Below, in pieces: positions 25,940-33,871 of a stretch of 64,000 nucleotides of DNA. Made by a program: the position numbers and the translations under genes. Positions within the stretch are counted from its first letter, which is position 1. Each line of letters begins with the position of its first letter. The notes under the pieces were generated by a model, which saw nothing but the letters and a program-made list of their open reading frames with translations, searched no databases and was not told where the DNA came from. This stretch comes from Streptomyces sp. CG4 (GTDB taxonomy: Bacteria; Actinomycetota; Actinomycetes; Streptomycetales; Streptomycetaceae): the NCBI RefSeq assembly GCF_041080655.1, contig NZ_CP163525.1, positions 2,666,001 to 2,730,000 on the forward strand. Reading direction: 5' to 3'.

Positions 25940-26463
25940 GCATCAAGGGTAGGCGGTTCCCGGGACCTCATTTCCCGCGCTTCTCAGGAGGGCGCCCCAG
26001 GGCGCCCGAGGATCTTGTACGGGGCCCCACGGCCGCCGCCCGTGTCAGGGACGAGCGGCTGCGCGATTCCCATCGTCAGGTCCAGTCCAAGAAGAACGCC
26101 ATGGCTCGCGCGAGCGGGTCACCGCCACGGCCACGACGTCGCGAGGTCCCCGGTCGATGCCTCCCGGCTTCCTGCGCCCCGGCCTGATGCCCGTGCCGGA
26201 ACGGCGCCCCGACGGGCCCCGCAGCCGGACCGTGTCCGCGATCCGCTGCCGTGTGATCATCCGCCAGCGGATCGCGGACCTGCCCATGACCCTGTTGACC
26301 CTGTTGGACCTGTCCGAGTTGCACGGGCAGCTCTCGTTCGAGGCGGCGGCCAGCATGGCGGCGCGGACCCGGGACGGGCGCCCTGCCTCGGCGTCGCCGG
26401 CAGCGGGGAACGCGGGCGAAGCGGGGGGAGCGGGGAACGCGGGCGACGCCGGGAGCGCTCGGG
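25940..26463. other. Region without a supported gene, left edge of the accessory segment
   Basis: 524 bp. Frames are open on both strands but no recognisable domain appears in any. It holds a perfect 15-bp inverted repeat (separate entry) and a short G-rich direct repeat (GCGGGGAACGCGGGCGA twice, about 26402-26447). Together with the gene fragments to its right it looks like decayed sequence. Confidence 0.55.
26234..26279. repeat. Perfect 15-bp inverted repeat
   Basis: GTCCGCGATCCGCTG (26234-26248) and its exact reverse complement (26265-26279) flank a 16-nt loop. It is too far from any confirmed gene end to be a certain terminator; it may be an operator, a terminator of the decayed genes, or a recombination scar. 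Confidence 0.75.
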
Positions 26464-26697
26464 TCAGGGGCGGCCGGCGAAGAGGGCCTCGGCCGCCTCG
26501 GCCACCAGCTCGGGGCGCTCCTCGTGCAGGTAGTGGCCGCAGCCGGGAATCACCTCGACGCGGAGGTCGTCGGCGTGGTGGCCGGCGTCCGTGATGACGC
26601 TCGGCGGCAGCATGAAGTCCCGCTCGCCGGCGAGGATCACGGTGGGCGTGGTCAGCCGGAGCTTCTTGTACGGCCGCAGGAGTCCTGAGTAAGGGTG
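26464..26697 (-). pseudogene. C-terminal fragment of an alpha/beta-hydrolase
   Basis: About 77 codons matching the last quarter of an alpha/beta hydrolase (epoxide-hydrolase/haloalkane-dehalogenase group): LTTPTVILAGERDFMLPP with the acid residue, then EVIPGCGHYLHEERPELVAEA with the catalytic histidine and a normal C-terminal end. The rest of the enzyme, including the nucleophile elbow, is absent; sequence upstream in the same frame is unrelated. Truncated gene remnant. Confidence 0.75.
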
Positions 26698-26828
26698 TCG
26701 CGCGCATCCGGCGGGACAGTTCCCCGGCCTTCCTGCGACGGCTCCGGCCGGAGCATCCGCCGAGCCTGCAGTGCCGAGGACCAGGGGCACGTCGAGACCG
26801 CGGCAGGCACCGAGTCGGCCGCCGAACA

Positions 26829-27058
26829 CCAGCGGCCCGCGTGCTTCTCCCGGTCGGCGAACATCTCCTCGGCCGCCCGCACCAGCTCCATAGGATCCGA
26901 TTCTCGCCACTCCTGTGCGGTGGCGGCCCGGCCCAGCCGCGCGGCCACGGCGGCCGCCACCTGGGAGCAGGCCGGACCCCGTCCCACAGCTCGGGCGGCT
27001 CGGGCGCGGCGAAGCGCAGGGCCCCGAACGGCGGCTTCGCGAACGGGATCACGAGGAA
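26829..27058 (-). pseudogene. Fragments of a type B carboxylesterase in two frames
   Basis: At 27058-26960 one frame reads IPFAKPPFGALRFAAPEPPELWDGVRPA, the N-terminal signature region of type B carboxylesterases. From 26960 to 26829 another frame reads VAAAVAARLGRAATAQEWRESDPMELVRAA, resembling a later part of the same family. The catalytic GESAG region between them is missing, so this is a gene with an internal deletion and frame change. It abuts the hydrolase fragment. Confidence 0.65.
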
Positions 27059-27229
27059 AGCGGGAAGGCGCCCACCGGTCCGCGCTCCGTCGCCCCCACA
27101 TGAATTCAGGCCAGAGCGAAAAGTACGGGAGTACCGGACCGTTCCTGCCCCTCCTTCCCACCGGAGCTCCCCCACCGACGCCGCCTTGGTGCCGCTGGAG
27201 AGCTGACGACCAGGGGAGGGGAACGACAG

Positions 27230-27805
27230 ATGAAAACCGCGCGAGCGGGCACCCCGCAACAGGGCTCGCAGGGCCCGCAGTCCCCGCAAGCCGCGCCGGA
27301 GGACCCGTGGGCCGAGGCGGCCCCGCTCGTCCGGGCCTCGCAGTCCGGTGACGCCATGGCGCTCAACGACCTGCTGAGCCTGCTCACCCCGTATGTGAGC
27401 CGACTGTGCCGGCCGATCGCCCTGAACAACAGCGCCGATGCCGTCCAGGAGGCGCTGATCGCCGTCTTCCAGGGCCTGCCCCGGCTGAAGGACCCGCGTG
27501 CCCTGTACGCGTGGGTGCGCACGATCACCGTACGCGAGGCGGTACGGGTGGCCCGCCGGACCGAACGCGAGACACCGGTGTGCGCGTTCGACGACATCGC
27601 CGGGCCGCGCAGTCCCGAACTCGCCGTGGACGTGCGGGACGTCCTACGGCGCATGTCCACCGAGCACCGTGCGGTCCTGGTCCTTCGCGAACTGGAGGGC
27701 CTGGACGAACGGACCGCGAGCGACATCCTCAACATCTCCTGCGGCACGGTGAAGTCCCGGCTGCACCGTGCCCGTCACAGCTTCCGAAAGGCGTGGCCGC
27801 GATGA
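27230..27805 (+). CDS. ECF-type RNA polymerase sigma factor
   Basis: 191 residues with sigma-70 region 2 (LVRASQSGDAMALNDLLSLL...DAVQEALIAVFQGLPRLKDPRALYAWVRTITVREAVRVARR) and region 4 (RRMSTEHRAVLVLRELEGLDERTASDILNISCGTVKSRLHRARHSFRKAW). GGGGAGGGG sits upstream of the ATG. It is first in an ATGA-coupled pair with an SRPBCC-like protein; no anti-sigma factor is adjacent. By position it could control the biosynthetic genes that follow, but that is inference. Confidence 0.93.
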   Translation: MKTARAGTPQQGSQGPQSPQAAPEDPWAEAAPLVRASQSGDAMALNDLLSLLTPYVSRLCRPIALNNSADAVQEALIAVFQGLPRLKDPRALYAWVRTITVREAVRVARRTERETPVCAFDDIAGPRSPELAVDVRDVLRRMSTEHRAVLVLRELEGLDERTASDILNISCGTVKSRLHRARHSFRKAWPR

Positions 27806-28518
27806 ACCTGAACTGGCCTACGGCCGAACTCGACCCGGTGCGCCGCCTGCGCGTCACGGCCGCCGGGCTGCATGCCGTCATGTACGCAGAAACCCATGCA
27901 GACCTGCCGATGGCGGACATGTGGGCCGTGGCGAGCGACCTGGAGGGCGAACTGCCCCACCTGGTACCCACCTTGCGTGCCTTCCACTGCCATCCGCTGT
28001 CCGGTGACCGGCAGTTGGCGTGGGCGTACGGCCCGCTCGGCCACCGGGCCCGCTTCGACGTGCGGCTGCGGACCGGGTGGTGTCTGATGCAGAGCCGCCA
28101 TGTGGTCGGTGGCATGGCGGCCGTCGCGGAGGGTTCCGGAACCCGGTTCGCGGTGCTCGGCGGTCTGCGCCGGCCCTGGTCGGTCCCCGTCCAGCGGGCG
28201 CTACGCCCCCTCGGGCACTCCCGGGGCCTGCTGATGGTGGAGCGGGCGGCCCGGCGTCCGGCGTGCGGCGCTCCGCCGCAGCCTGAAGCCGGCCTGAGCC
28301 CACGCAACCCCCGGAGCACGACGGCTCTCTCAGCCCGACAACCCTCTCAACACGGCGACCCTCCGAGCCCGACGGCCCTCTCAGCCCGACGCCCCTCCGA
28401 CCCCGACGACCCTCTCAACACAGCGCCCCTCCGACCCCGACGACCCCCCGGAGCACGAGACCCCTGCTCACTGGCCGGAAGTGGGCGCTCACGCGGGGTA
28501 CCTGGCCTGGCGGTCTAG
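27802..28518 (+). CDS. SRPBCC-like protein coupled to the sigma factor
   Basis: 238 residues starting MNLNWPTAELDPVRRLRVTAAGLHAVMYAETHADLPMADMWAVASDLEGELPHLVPTLRAF when read on from the ATGA overlap with the sigma factor gene. The layout (helix-grip N-terminus, then RARFDVRLRTGWCLMQSRHVVGGMAAV and GTRFAVLGG) resembles SRPBCC/polyketide-cyclase-like proteins. The last 70 or so residues come from repeats (TTALSARQPSQHGDPPSPTALSARRPSDPDDP) and look disordered. It may modulate the sigma factor or bind a small ligand; no direct evidence. Confidence 0.75.
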   Translation: MNLNWPTAELDPVRRLRVTAAGLHAVMYAETHADLPMADMWAVASDLEGELPHLVPTLRAFHCHPLSGDRQLAWAYGPLGHRARFDVRLRTGWCLMQSRHVVGGMAAVAEGSGTRFAVLGGLRRPWSVPVQRALRPLGHSRGLLMVERAARRPACGAPPQPEAGLSPRNPRSTTALSARQPSQHGDPPSPTALSARRPSDPDDPLNTAPLRPRRPPGARDPCSLAGSGRSRGVPGLAV

Positions 28519-28552
28519 GCAAGGAGCAGGCAGGACCCGACAGTGATTTGTC

Positions 28553-29587
28553 ATGACCCGAATCGAACGATCCGGAGCAGGGTGGTTCGGAAGGCAGTCG
28601 GAGTGCCCGGAGGAGCCGGCGGACCCCACTCCCACGACGGCATTGCGGCTGCTCAGCGCGGGACTGACGGTCCGTCGGGTGCCGCGGGCCGCCATGTCCG
28701 ACATCGGCGCACTGCGCCGTACCGTCGCCCGCCGCTCCGGACCGCTGCTCTGCTCCGGCCTCCTCGACTCATGGCCCGCCCGCACCGAATGGAACCCCCT
28801 CACCCTGGCAGAACGGCACGGCGACCAGCGGGTGACGGCCTTGCTGGACCTCCCGGACACGGGCGTCCTCTTCCCGCAGGACCAGCGACGGTACGAGCGG
28901 GAGCTGAGCTTCGCCGAGTTCGTCGAGCGGATCCGCTCCGCGAGACCGTCCGCACCCTGTTATCTGGCCTACCAACGGGCTCACGAGATCTTCGATCCCG
29001 CCGACTGCGACTTCGCCTCTCTGCTCCCCTCCGACGGGCACCCCACCGACACCCGGGTGTGGATCGGCTCCGCCGGGACACGCTCGATGCTGCATTCGGA
29101 TCTCAAGGACAACCTCTTCTGCCAGCTGTGGGGGGAGAAGAGCGTGACCCTGCTGGCCTGGCAGGACAGCAGAGCCGCTTACCCCTTTCCGGACAACCTG
29201 GTGAACAGCCAGGTGGACCTCGCGGCTCCGGACATGCGCCGCCATCCCAGGCTGAGGAACGCGGTGCTGCACCATGTGCACATGGGTCCCGGCGACCTGC
29301 TCTACATCCCGCGCGGCTGGTGGCACGACATCCGGGCCCGCACTCCGTCCGTCTCGGTCAACCACTGGTTCGGCCGGCCGCTGGGGCTCGCCCAGTACCT
29401 GGCCCTGCTCGGGGTCCTCGGACCGACGTACTGGAAGGCCACCGCCCGCGACTTCGTCGTACACGGGCTGCTGCGCCGCGCGGAGCCGACCCGCTTCTTC
29501 TTCAGCCCTCCGTCCACCGGCAAGCGGCTCTACGACGCACTGCGCTCCGGCGGCTTCTCCCACGGGAACGACCCCAGCGCGTCCTAG
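28553..29587 (+). CDS. JmjC/cupin_8-like 2-oxoglutarate oxygenase
   Basis: 344 residues. The double-stranded beta helix carries an intact Fe(II) triad His181-x-Asp183 (SMLHSDLKDNLFCQLWGEKSVTLL) and His258 (YIPRGWWHDI), the pattern of JmjC-like hydroxylases (FIH/cupin_8 group). PSVSVNHWFG follows, as usual in these enzymes. Probably hydroxylates a small molecule or an amino-acid-like substrate in the cluster. No Shine-Dalgarno sequence lies close to the ATG at 28553 (AAGGAG is about 28 nt away); an in-frame ATG at 28694 is possible. First gene of a rightward run with the SDR and amidinotransferase. Confidence 0.87.
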   Translation: MTRIERSGAGWFGRQSECPEEPADPTPTTALRLLSAGLTVRRVPRAAMSDIGALRRTVARRSGPLLCSGLLDSWPARTEWNPLTLAERHGDQRVTALLDLPDTGVLFPQDQRRYERELSFAEFVERIRSARPSAPCYLAYQRAHEIFDPADCDFASLLPSDGHPTDTRVWIGSAGTRSMLHSDLKDNLFCQLWGEKSVTLLAWQDSRAAYPFPDNLVNSQVDLAAPDMRRHPRLRNAVLHHVHMGPGDLLYIPRGWWHDIRARTPSVSVNHWFGRPLGLAQYLALLGVLGPTYWKATARDFVVHGLLRRAEPTRFFFSPPSTGKRLYDALRSGGFSHGNDPSAS

Positions 29588-29644
29588 GCCCTGTCGTCAG
29601 GGAACACCGCAGCAGGCGGGACCTCACCACTCAGGAGACAAGGC

Positions 29645-30472
29645 TTGGTAGTGCAGGCTGGGCGAGAGCCGCGACGGGTGCTGGTCACCGGCGGTGCCTC
29701 GGGAATCGGCGCCGCCATCGCGCAGCGCTTCGTGCGGAACGGCGCGCGGGTGGCCGTACTGGATCGCGACCGGGACGCCCTCGCGCGATTCGCGAACGAC
29801 GTCCCGGAAGCGGGGCTGCTGCTCCACGCGGACGTGGCGCAGGAAGAGTCGGTGCAGGACGCGTTCGCCGCGGCGGACACGGCCTGGGGCGGACTGGACG
29901 TGGTGTGCAACAACGCCGGGATCAGCATCCGGCGGCCGTTCCTGGAGACCTCACTCGCGGAGTGGGAGCTGACGCTGCGGGTGAACCTCACCGGGGTCTT
30001 CCTGGTCGCCCGCGAGGCGGGGCGCCGGATGGCGTCGGACGGCGGAGTGGTCGTCAACACCGCCTCGGTCAGCGGCATGGTGGGCATGCCCGACTACGCC
30101 GCGTACAACGTGAGCAAGGCCGGGGTGATCGAACTCACCAGGACACTGGCCCTGGAGCTGGCGCCTCGGGTCCGGGTCAACGCGATCTGTCCGGGCTATG
30201 TGCTCACCCCCATGCAACGGGCCGAGTACACCGAACAGCAACTTGCCGAGCAGGCCGGGGCGTTGCCGCTGAAGCGGCTCGGCTCCCCGGCGGAGATCGC
30301 CGCCCTGGTGGACTACCTGGCGTCCCCGGACGCCGCGTTCGTCACGGGGCAGACGTTCGTGATCGACGGGGGCGAGACGGCCGGCGGACTGGCCAGTGCC
30401 ACCCGGCAGCAGGACACATCTGATGGGCATGTGGAGACGGCAGCAGGGCCGCACCGAAGTGGGGGAGCATGA
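29645..30472 (+). CDS. Short-chain dehydrogenase/reductase
   Basis: 275 residues, classical SDR: TGGASGIG cofactor loop near residue 16, D-rich strand end (VLDRDRDAL, suggesting NAD preference), NNAGIS, catalytic SVSG...YAAYNVSKAG, and PGYVLTPM. Predicted NAD-dependent alcohol dehydrogenase/ketoreductase. TTG start at 29645 with GGAG 7 nt upstream. Its end overlaps the amidinotransferase start by ATGA, so the two are translationally coupled. Confidence 0.92.
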   Translation: MVVQAGREPRRVLVTGGASGIGAAIAQRFVRNGARVAVLDRDRDALARFANDVPEAGLLLHADVAQEESVQDAFAAADTAWGGLDVVCNNAGISIRRPFLETSLAEWELTLRVNLTGVFLVAREAGRRMASDGGVVVNTASVSGMVGMPDYAAYNVSKAGVIELTRTLALELAPRVRVNAICPGYVLTPMQRAEYTEQQLAEQAGALPLKRLGSPAEIAALVDYLASPDAAFVTGQTFVIDGGETAGGLASATRQQDTSDGHVETAAGPHRSGGA

Positions 30473-31572
30473 CGAACGATGCGAGGCACCCGGACGAGCA
30501 GGGCCAGGCACTGCCGCCGGCGGTCAACTCGTACACCGAATGGGACCCGTTGCGGGAGGTGGTGGTGGGGAGTCTGCTCGGCGGGGTCTTCCCCGACTGG
30601 CAGGAGTCGATGGCGCACGTCCTGCCCGAGGCCGCCCAGCCGGTCTTCCAGGAGCTGGGCGGATCCCCGTTTCCCGCCGGCCTGCTGAAAGCGGCCGAGG
30701 AGGAGCTGGAGGGCCTGGTCGCGGTGCTGGAGGACCACGGGATCGCGGTGGTCCGGCCGGATGCCGTCGAGCACCATGTGCCGTTCGGGACACCGCAGTG
30801 GAGCTCCGCGGGCGGGCTGTACGCCGGGATGCCCAGGGATCTGCTGATGGTCGTCGGCGACGCCATCATCGAGGCCCCCATGTCCTGGCGCTGCCGCCAG
30901 CACGAGGTGGACGCCTTCCGCTCACTGATCAAGTCGTACTTCCGGCGTGGTGCCCGCTGGCTCCCGGCTCCGCGCCCGCAGCTGACCGACGAGCTGTACC
31001 GCGCCGGGGGCGACGCGGGCGACTGGGCGGTCACCGAGTTCGAGCCGGTCTTCGACGCCGCCGACTTCCTGCGCTTCGGCCGCGATCTGGTGGTCCAGCG
31101 CAGCCACGTCACCAACGAGTTCGGCATCGACTGGGTGCGGCGGGCCGTGGGGCCGGACTTCGGCGTGACGGTCATCGACACCGACGATCCGCACGCGATG
31201 CACATCGACGCCACCCTGGCGCCGCTGGCACCGGGCAAGCTCCTGGTCAACCCCGATCGCTACGTCCACCACGAACTCTTCGACGACTGGGAGATCCTGC
31301 CCGCCCCGGCGCCGACGCTGCCGGCGGACTGGCCGATGTACTTCTGCAGTCCGTGGCTGAGCATGAACGTGCTCTCCCTGGACGCGGAGACCGTGGTGGT
31401 CGAGCGGCAGGAACAGCCGCTCATCGACGCGTTGAGGGCCTGGGGATTCCACTGTGTGCCGGTGGATTTCCGGCACGTCTACACCTTCGGCGGTTCCTTC
31501 CACTGCGTCACGCTGGACACCGTGCGGGAGGGCGGGCCCGCACGGTATCTGTCCCGGCCCGGCGGCCGGTGA
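30469..31572 (+). CDS. Amidinotransferase (StrB1/GATM family)
   Basis: 367 residues. The family transfers the amidino group from arginine to an acceptor amine, giving a guanidine. Catalytic residues are intact: Asp in EPVFDAADF (about 192-200), His245 in DPHAMHIDATL and Cys346 in GGSFHCVTLD. It begins with the conserved VNSYTEWDPLREVVVGS. Streptomycin StrB1 (aminocyclitol phosphate acceptor) and vertebrate GATM (glycine acceptor) are the best-known relatives; the acceptor here is unknown. No other streptomycin-type genes are present. Coupled to the SDR by ATGA and convergent with the radical SAM gene 10 bp away. Confidence 0.93.
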   Translation: MTNDARHPDEQGQALPPAVNSYTEWDPLREVVVGSLLGGVFPDWQESMAHVLPEAAQPVFQELGGSPFPAGLLKAAEEELEGLVAVLEDHGIAVVRPDAVEHHVPFGTPQWSSAGGLYAGMPRDLLMVVGDAIIEAPMSWRCRQHEVDAFRSLIKSYFRRGARWLPAPRPQLTDELYRAGGDAGDWAVTEFEPVFDAADFLRFGRDLVVQRSHVTNEFGIDWVRRAVGPDFGVTVIDTDDPHAMHIDATLAPLAPGKLLVNPDRYVHHELFDDWEILPAPAPTLPADWPMYFCSPWLSMNVLSLDAETVVVERQEQPLIDALRAWGFHCVPVDFRHVYTFGGSFHCVTLDTVREGGPARYLSRPGGR

Positions 31573-31582
31573 TCCGGGGCCG

Positions 31583-33586
31583 TCAGGCGCGGAACAGGAT
31601 CCGCGTGTAGTCCGGGCGCAGCAGCACGTTGTTGTCGTAGAGGCAGTACTCCACGGCCAGCAGGGGCAGGGCCGGGTCGCCGGGGGCCGCCGCCGCGCGC
31701 GCCGCGTCGAGCAGGTCCTCGACGGCGGCGAAGCGGGCGGCGAGCCCGGCGCAGACGTCATAGGCGGTCCGGGCGGTGCGGTCGTCCCAGTAGCCCGGCA
31801 GGCCGATCGCAGCGAAGACCGCGCGGGTGCGGTCCAGCTCGGTGCCGACAAGCAGCTCGACGAGGGCCTGTGCGACCGGGCCCGCGCTTTCCTCGGCCGA
31901 GGCGCCGGCCGGGGGGCTGTCCCGCAGTCGCTTCAGCAGCGTCGTAGCGCCGTCCGCCGCGAGGGCGGCGCGGACGGTGCGGGCCGCCGGGTCCGCGCCG
32001 GACGGTCCCGGCGTGTGCCGGAGGCGCTCGCACCACTCGGCCAGGCGTTGCTCGTCGGTGTGGCGGGCGAGGAACGCCGGCCAGTCGAGGCGGGCCCGAT
32101 AGGCGCGGGACAGGAAGGTCTTCTCCACGTGGGCGAAGAACTCGTCCACGGCCCGGGCGCTGCCGAGGGCCTCGACCAGCGCTGCCGGGTAGCTGAAGGT
32201 GGGATGGACCAGGTCGACCTCGTCCAGGAGCCCTTCCGGGCCGACGGAGTACGCGGCGGCCGCCGTGTCCCCGATCAGACCGTCGCCCAGGTCGAAGACC
32301 CGGGTGGCGCGGGTGATGAGCGAGTCGTCGAAGCGCTCGCCCAGGCGCAGCTCGCTGACGGTGCGCAAGGTGGCCGAGACGGTCTCCGGGGTGGCGTAGG
32401 TGTTGCCCAGGAACATGTCCAGCCGCCGCGGCGGCGTGGGCAGGCCGTGCGTACGGCGGAACGCCTGGTCCTCTTCCAGCCAGGCGACCTGGGCCTGCAC
32501 CGCGTGCCGGGCCCGGTAGGGAACCCGTGTCCGCTTCAGGTTCTCGTCGTCGTAGGAGGCGAACTGGTTCCAGCTGGGCTCGAAGCGGGACTCCAGCAGC
32601 GTCCGGATCTCGTCCCGCTCCAGGACGGGGTTGGGCAGCAGGTAGCAGGTCCAGCTCACCGGCTTCGGGCGGCCGTGGTTCAGCTTCCTCATCCGCTGGG
32701 CCATCTCGAACAGCAGCCCGTTGCTGCCGATGTTGATCTCCGAGCAGACCAGCCACACACGGGAGACGCCCCGGTCGGCGAGGAAGGCGATGTCGGCCAT
32801 CACCACGTCGAGGTCACGGACGCGATGGCGCCGCCCCTTGACCATCGGCTCGGTGCAGAAGTAGCAGCGGTACGGACAGCCGCGCTGCACCTCGACCGGG
32901 ACGTGGACGTCCGCGTCCGGTCCGGTGACGCGCTGCGGCCCGTAGAAGTCCAGAAGGTCGCGCAGCACGGCGTCGGTGTACTCGGTGTGGTCGGCGGGCG
33001 GCAGGAAGACCCGGGGGTTGAGGGTGTAGCCGTCGCCGGAGCGGTGGGCGAGGTTGGCGATCCGCTCCATGTCGCGATGAGCCAGTACGTCGTCCAGGTG
33101 CTCCAGCACCTCGTCCGGCTCGCCGGTCACCCCGAAGTCCGGCTGGAGCCGGTCCAGCAGGTCCGGCGTGCGGGTGGTGAAGCCGAAACCACCCAGCATT
33201 ATCGGACACTGCGTCAACTCCCGCAGAATGCCTATGAGTTGCCTGGTGTCGTGAAACGGCCAGTAGCTGTTCCTGCGCACCGGCGGGGCGCCCGGGAGGT
33301 CGTGGTCGGCATAGTTCCAGATGAAGATGGAATCCAGCTGGCGCAGGTGGATGCCGATGACCCGGGGGTCGGTGCGCTCCAGGGCCCGGCGCAGCGTCGG
33401 GCGCCACGATGCTTTGGGCGTGTGCAGCAGGTCGAGGCGGGCTGCCGAGAGGCCGTGGCGGGCGGCCACCGCCGAGACCTGCACGAAGGCGTAGGGGTAG
33501 ATGGGCAGCGCCGGGTAGTTGGAGGCGCTGAGGAGGAGGATGTCCGCGCCCTGTCGTGCTCGGGCGATCGTGTCGTCGGCCGGCAT
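31583..33586 (-). CDS. B12-binding-type radical SAM enzyme
   Basis: 667 residues. The N-terminal 165 residues resemble a cobalamin-binding Rossmann domain (ADILLLSASNYPALPIYPY, GIHLRQLD, CPIMLGGFGFTTRT, PDFGVTGEPDE) without the DxHxxG lower-ligand motif. The radical SAM cluster is RGCPYRCYFC with Cys237, Cys241 and Cys244, followed by DIAFLADRGVSRVWLVCSEINI. The C-terminal 200 or so residues (from about 470) form an extra helical region of unknown role. Members of this group methylate unactivated carbons or rearrange carbon skeletons. The ATG at 33586 lacks a clear ribosome binding site. Single leftward gene. Confidence 0.88.
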   Translation of the reverse strand: MPADDTIARARQGADILLLSASNYPALPIYPYAFVQVSAVAARHGLSAARLDLLHTPKASWRPTLRRALERTDPRVIGIHLRQLDSIFIWNYADHDLPGAPPVRRNSYWPFHDTRQLIGILRELTQCPIMLGGFGFTTRTPDLLDRLQPDFGVTGEPDEVLEHLDDVLAHRDMERIANLAHRSGDGYTLNPRVFLPPADHTEYTDAVLRDLLDFYGPQRVTGPDADVHVPVEVQRGCPYRCYFCTEPMVKGRRHRVRDLDVVMADIAFLADRGVSRVWLVCSEINIGSNGLLFEMAQRMRKLNHGRPKPVSWTCYLLPNPVLERDEIRTLLESRFEPSWNQFASYDDENLKRTRVPYRARHAVQAQVAWLEEDQAFRRTHGLPTPPRRLDMFLGNTYATPETVSATLRTVSELRLGERFDDSLITRATRVFDLGDGLIGDTAAAAYSVGPEGLLDEVDLVHPTFSYPAALVEALGSARAVDEFFAHVEKTFLSRAYRARLDWPAFLARHTDEQRLAEWCERLRHTPGPSGADPAARTVRAALAADGATTLLKRLRDSPPAGASAEESAGPVAQALVELLVGTELDRTRAVFAAIGLPGYWDDRTARTAYDVCAGLAARFAAVEDLLDAARAAAAPGDPALPLLAVEYCLYDNNVLLRPDYTRILFRA

Positions 33587-33871
33587 GCGGGGAATGGTGA
33601 CACACCGTCGGTTCGCCGTACCAGCGGTCCGTCACGCCCGGTGTCCGAATCGACGCGTTCGGTGGTGCGCGCCCTTGACCGGTCATCCGCCAGCCGAAGA
33701 ATGGAGTCCGCCGGCCGAAGAACGGAGAAGGCGTCGAAAGGAGAAAGCGTCGCCGCCGTCTGTCCCGCATTCTCCGGACGGCTCTCCACTTACCGCTTTC
33801 CGTCATCGCCGCAGGTCACGCTTGCCGACATGTGTCGCGATGGTCCTTACCCCATGGGGAGGAGTGGGTCT
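33587..33871. promoter_or_regulatory. Divergent promoter region with 21-bp tandem repeats
   Basis: This 285-bp gap separates the radical SAM gene (left) and the amidohydrolase operon (right). Two tandem 21-bp copies (33687-33707 and 33708-33728, core CCGCC.GCCGAAGAA.GGAG) lie in the middle, a plausible binding site for a cluster regulator. Confidence 0.5.

Noticed and set aside
26045-27289. 414-codon continuous minus-strand frame across the hydrolase fragments
   Set aside because: It joins unrelated pieces; only a short internal part resembles an esterase N-terminus, so it is an accidental open frame through decayed DNA.
30469-31572. Streptomycin-type aminoglycoside cluster suggested by the StrB1-like gene
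   Set aside because: No inositol dehydrogenase/aminotransferase pair, kinase or dTDP-sugar genes are present; the amidinotransferase alone is not sufficient.
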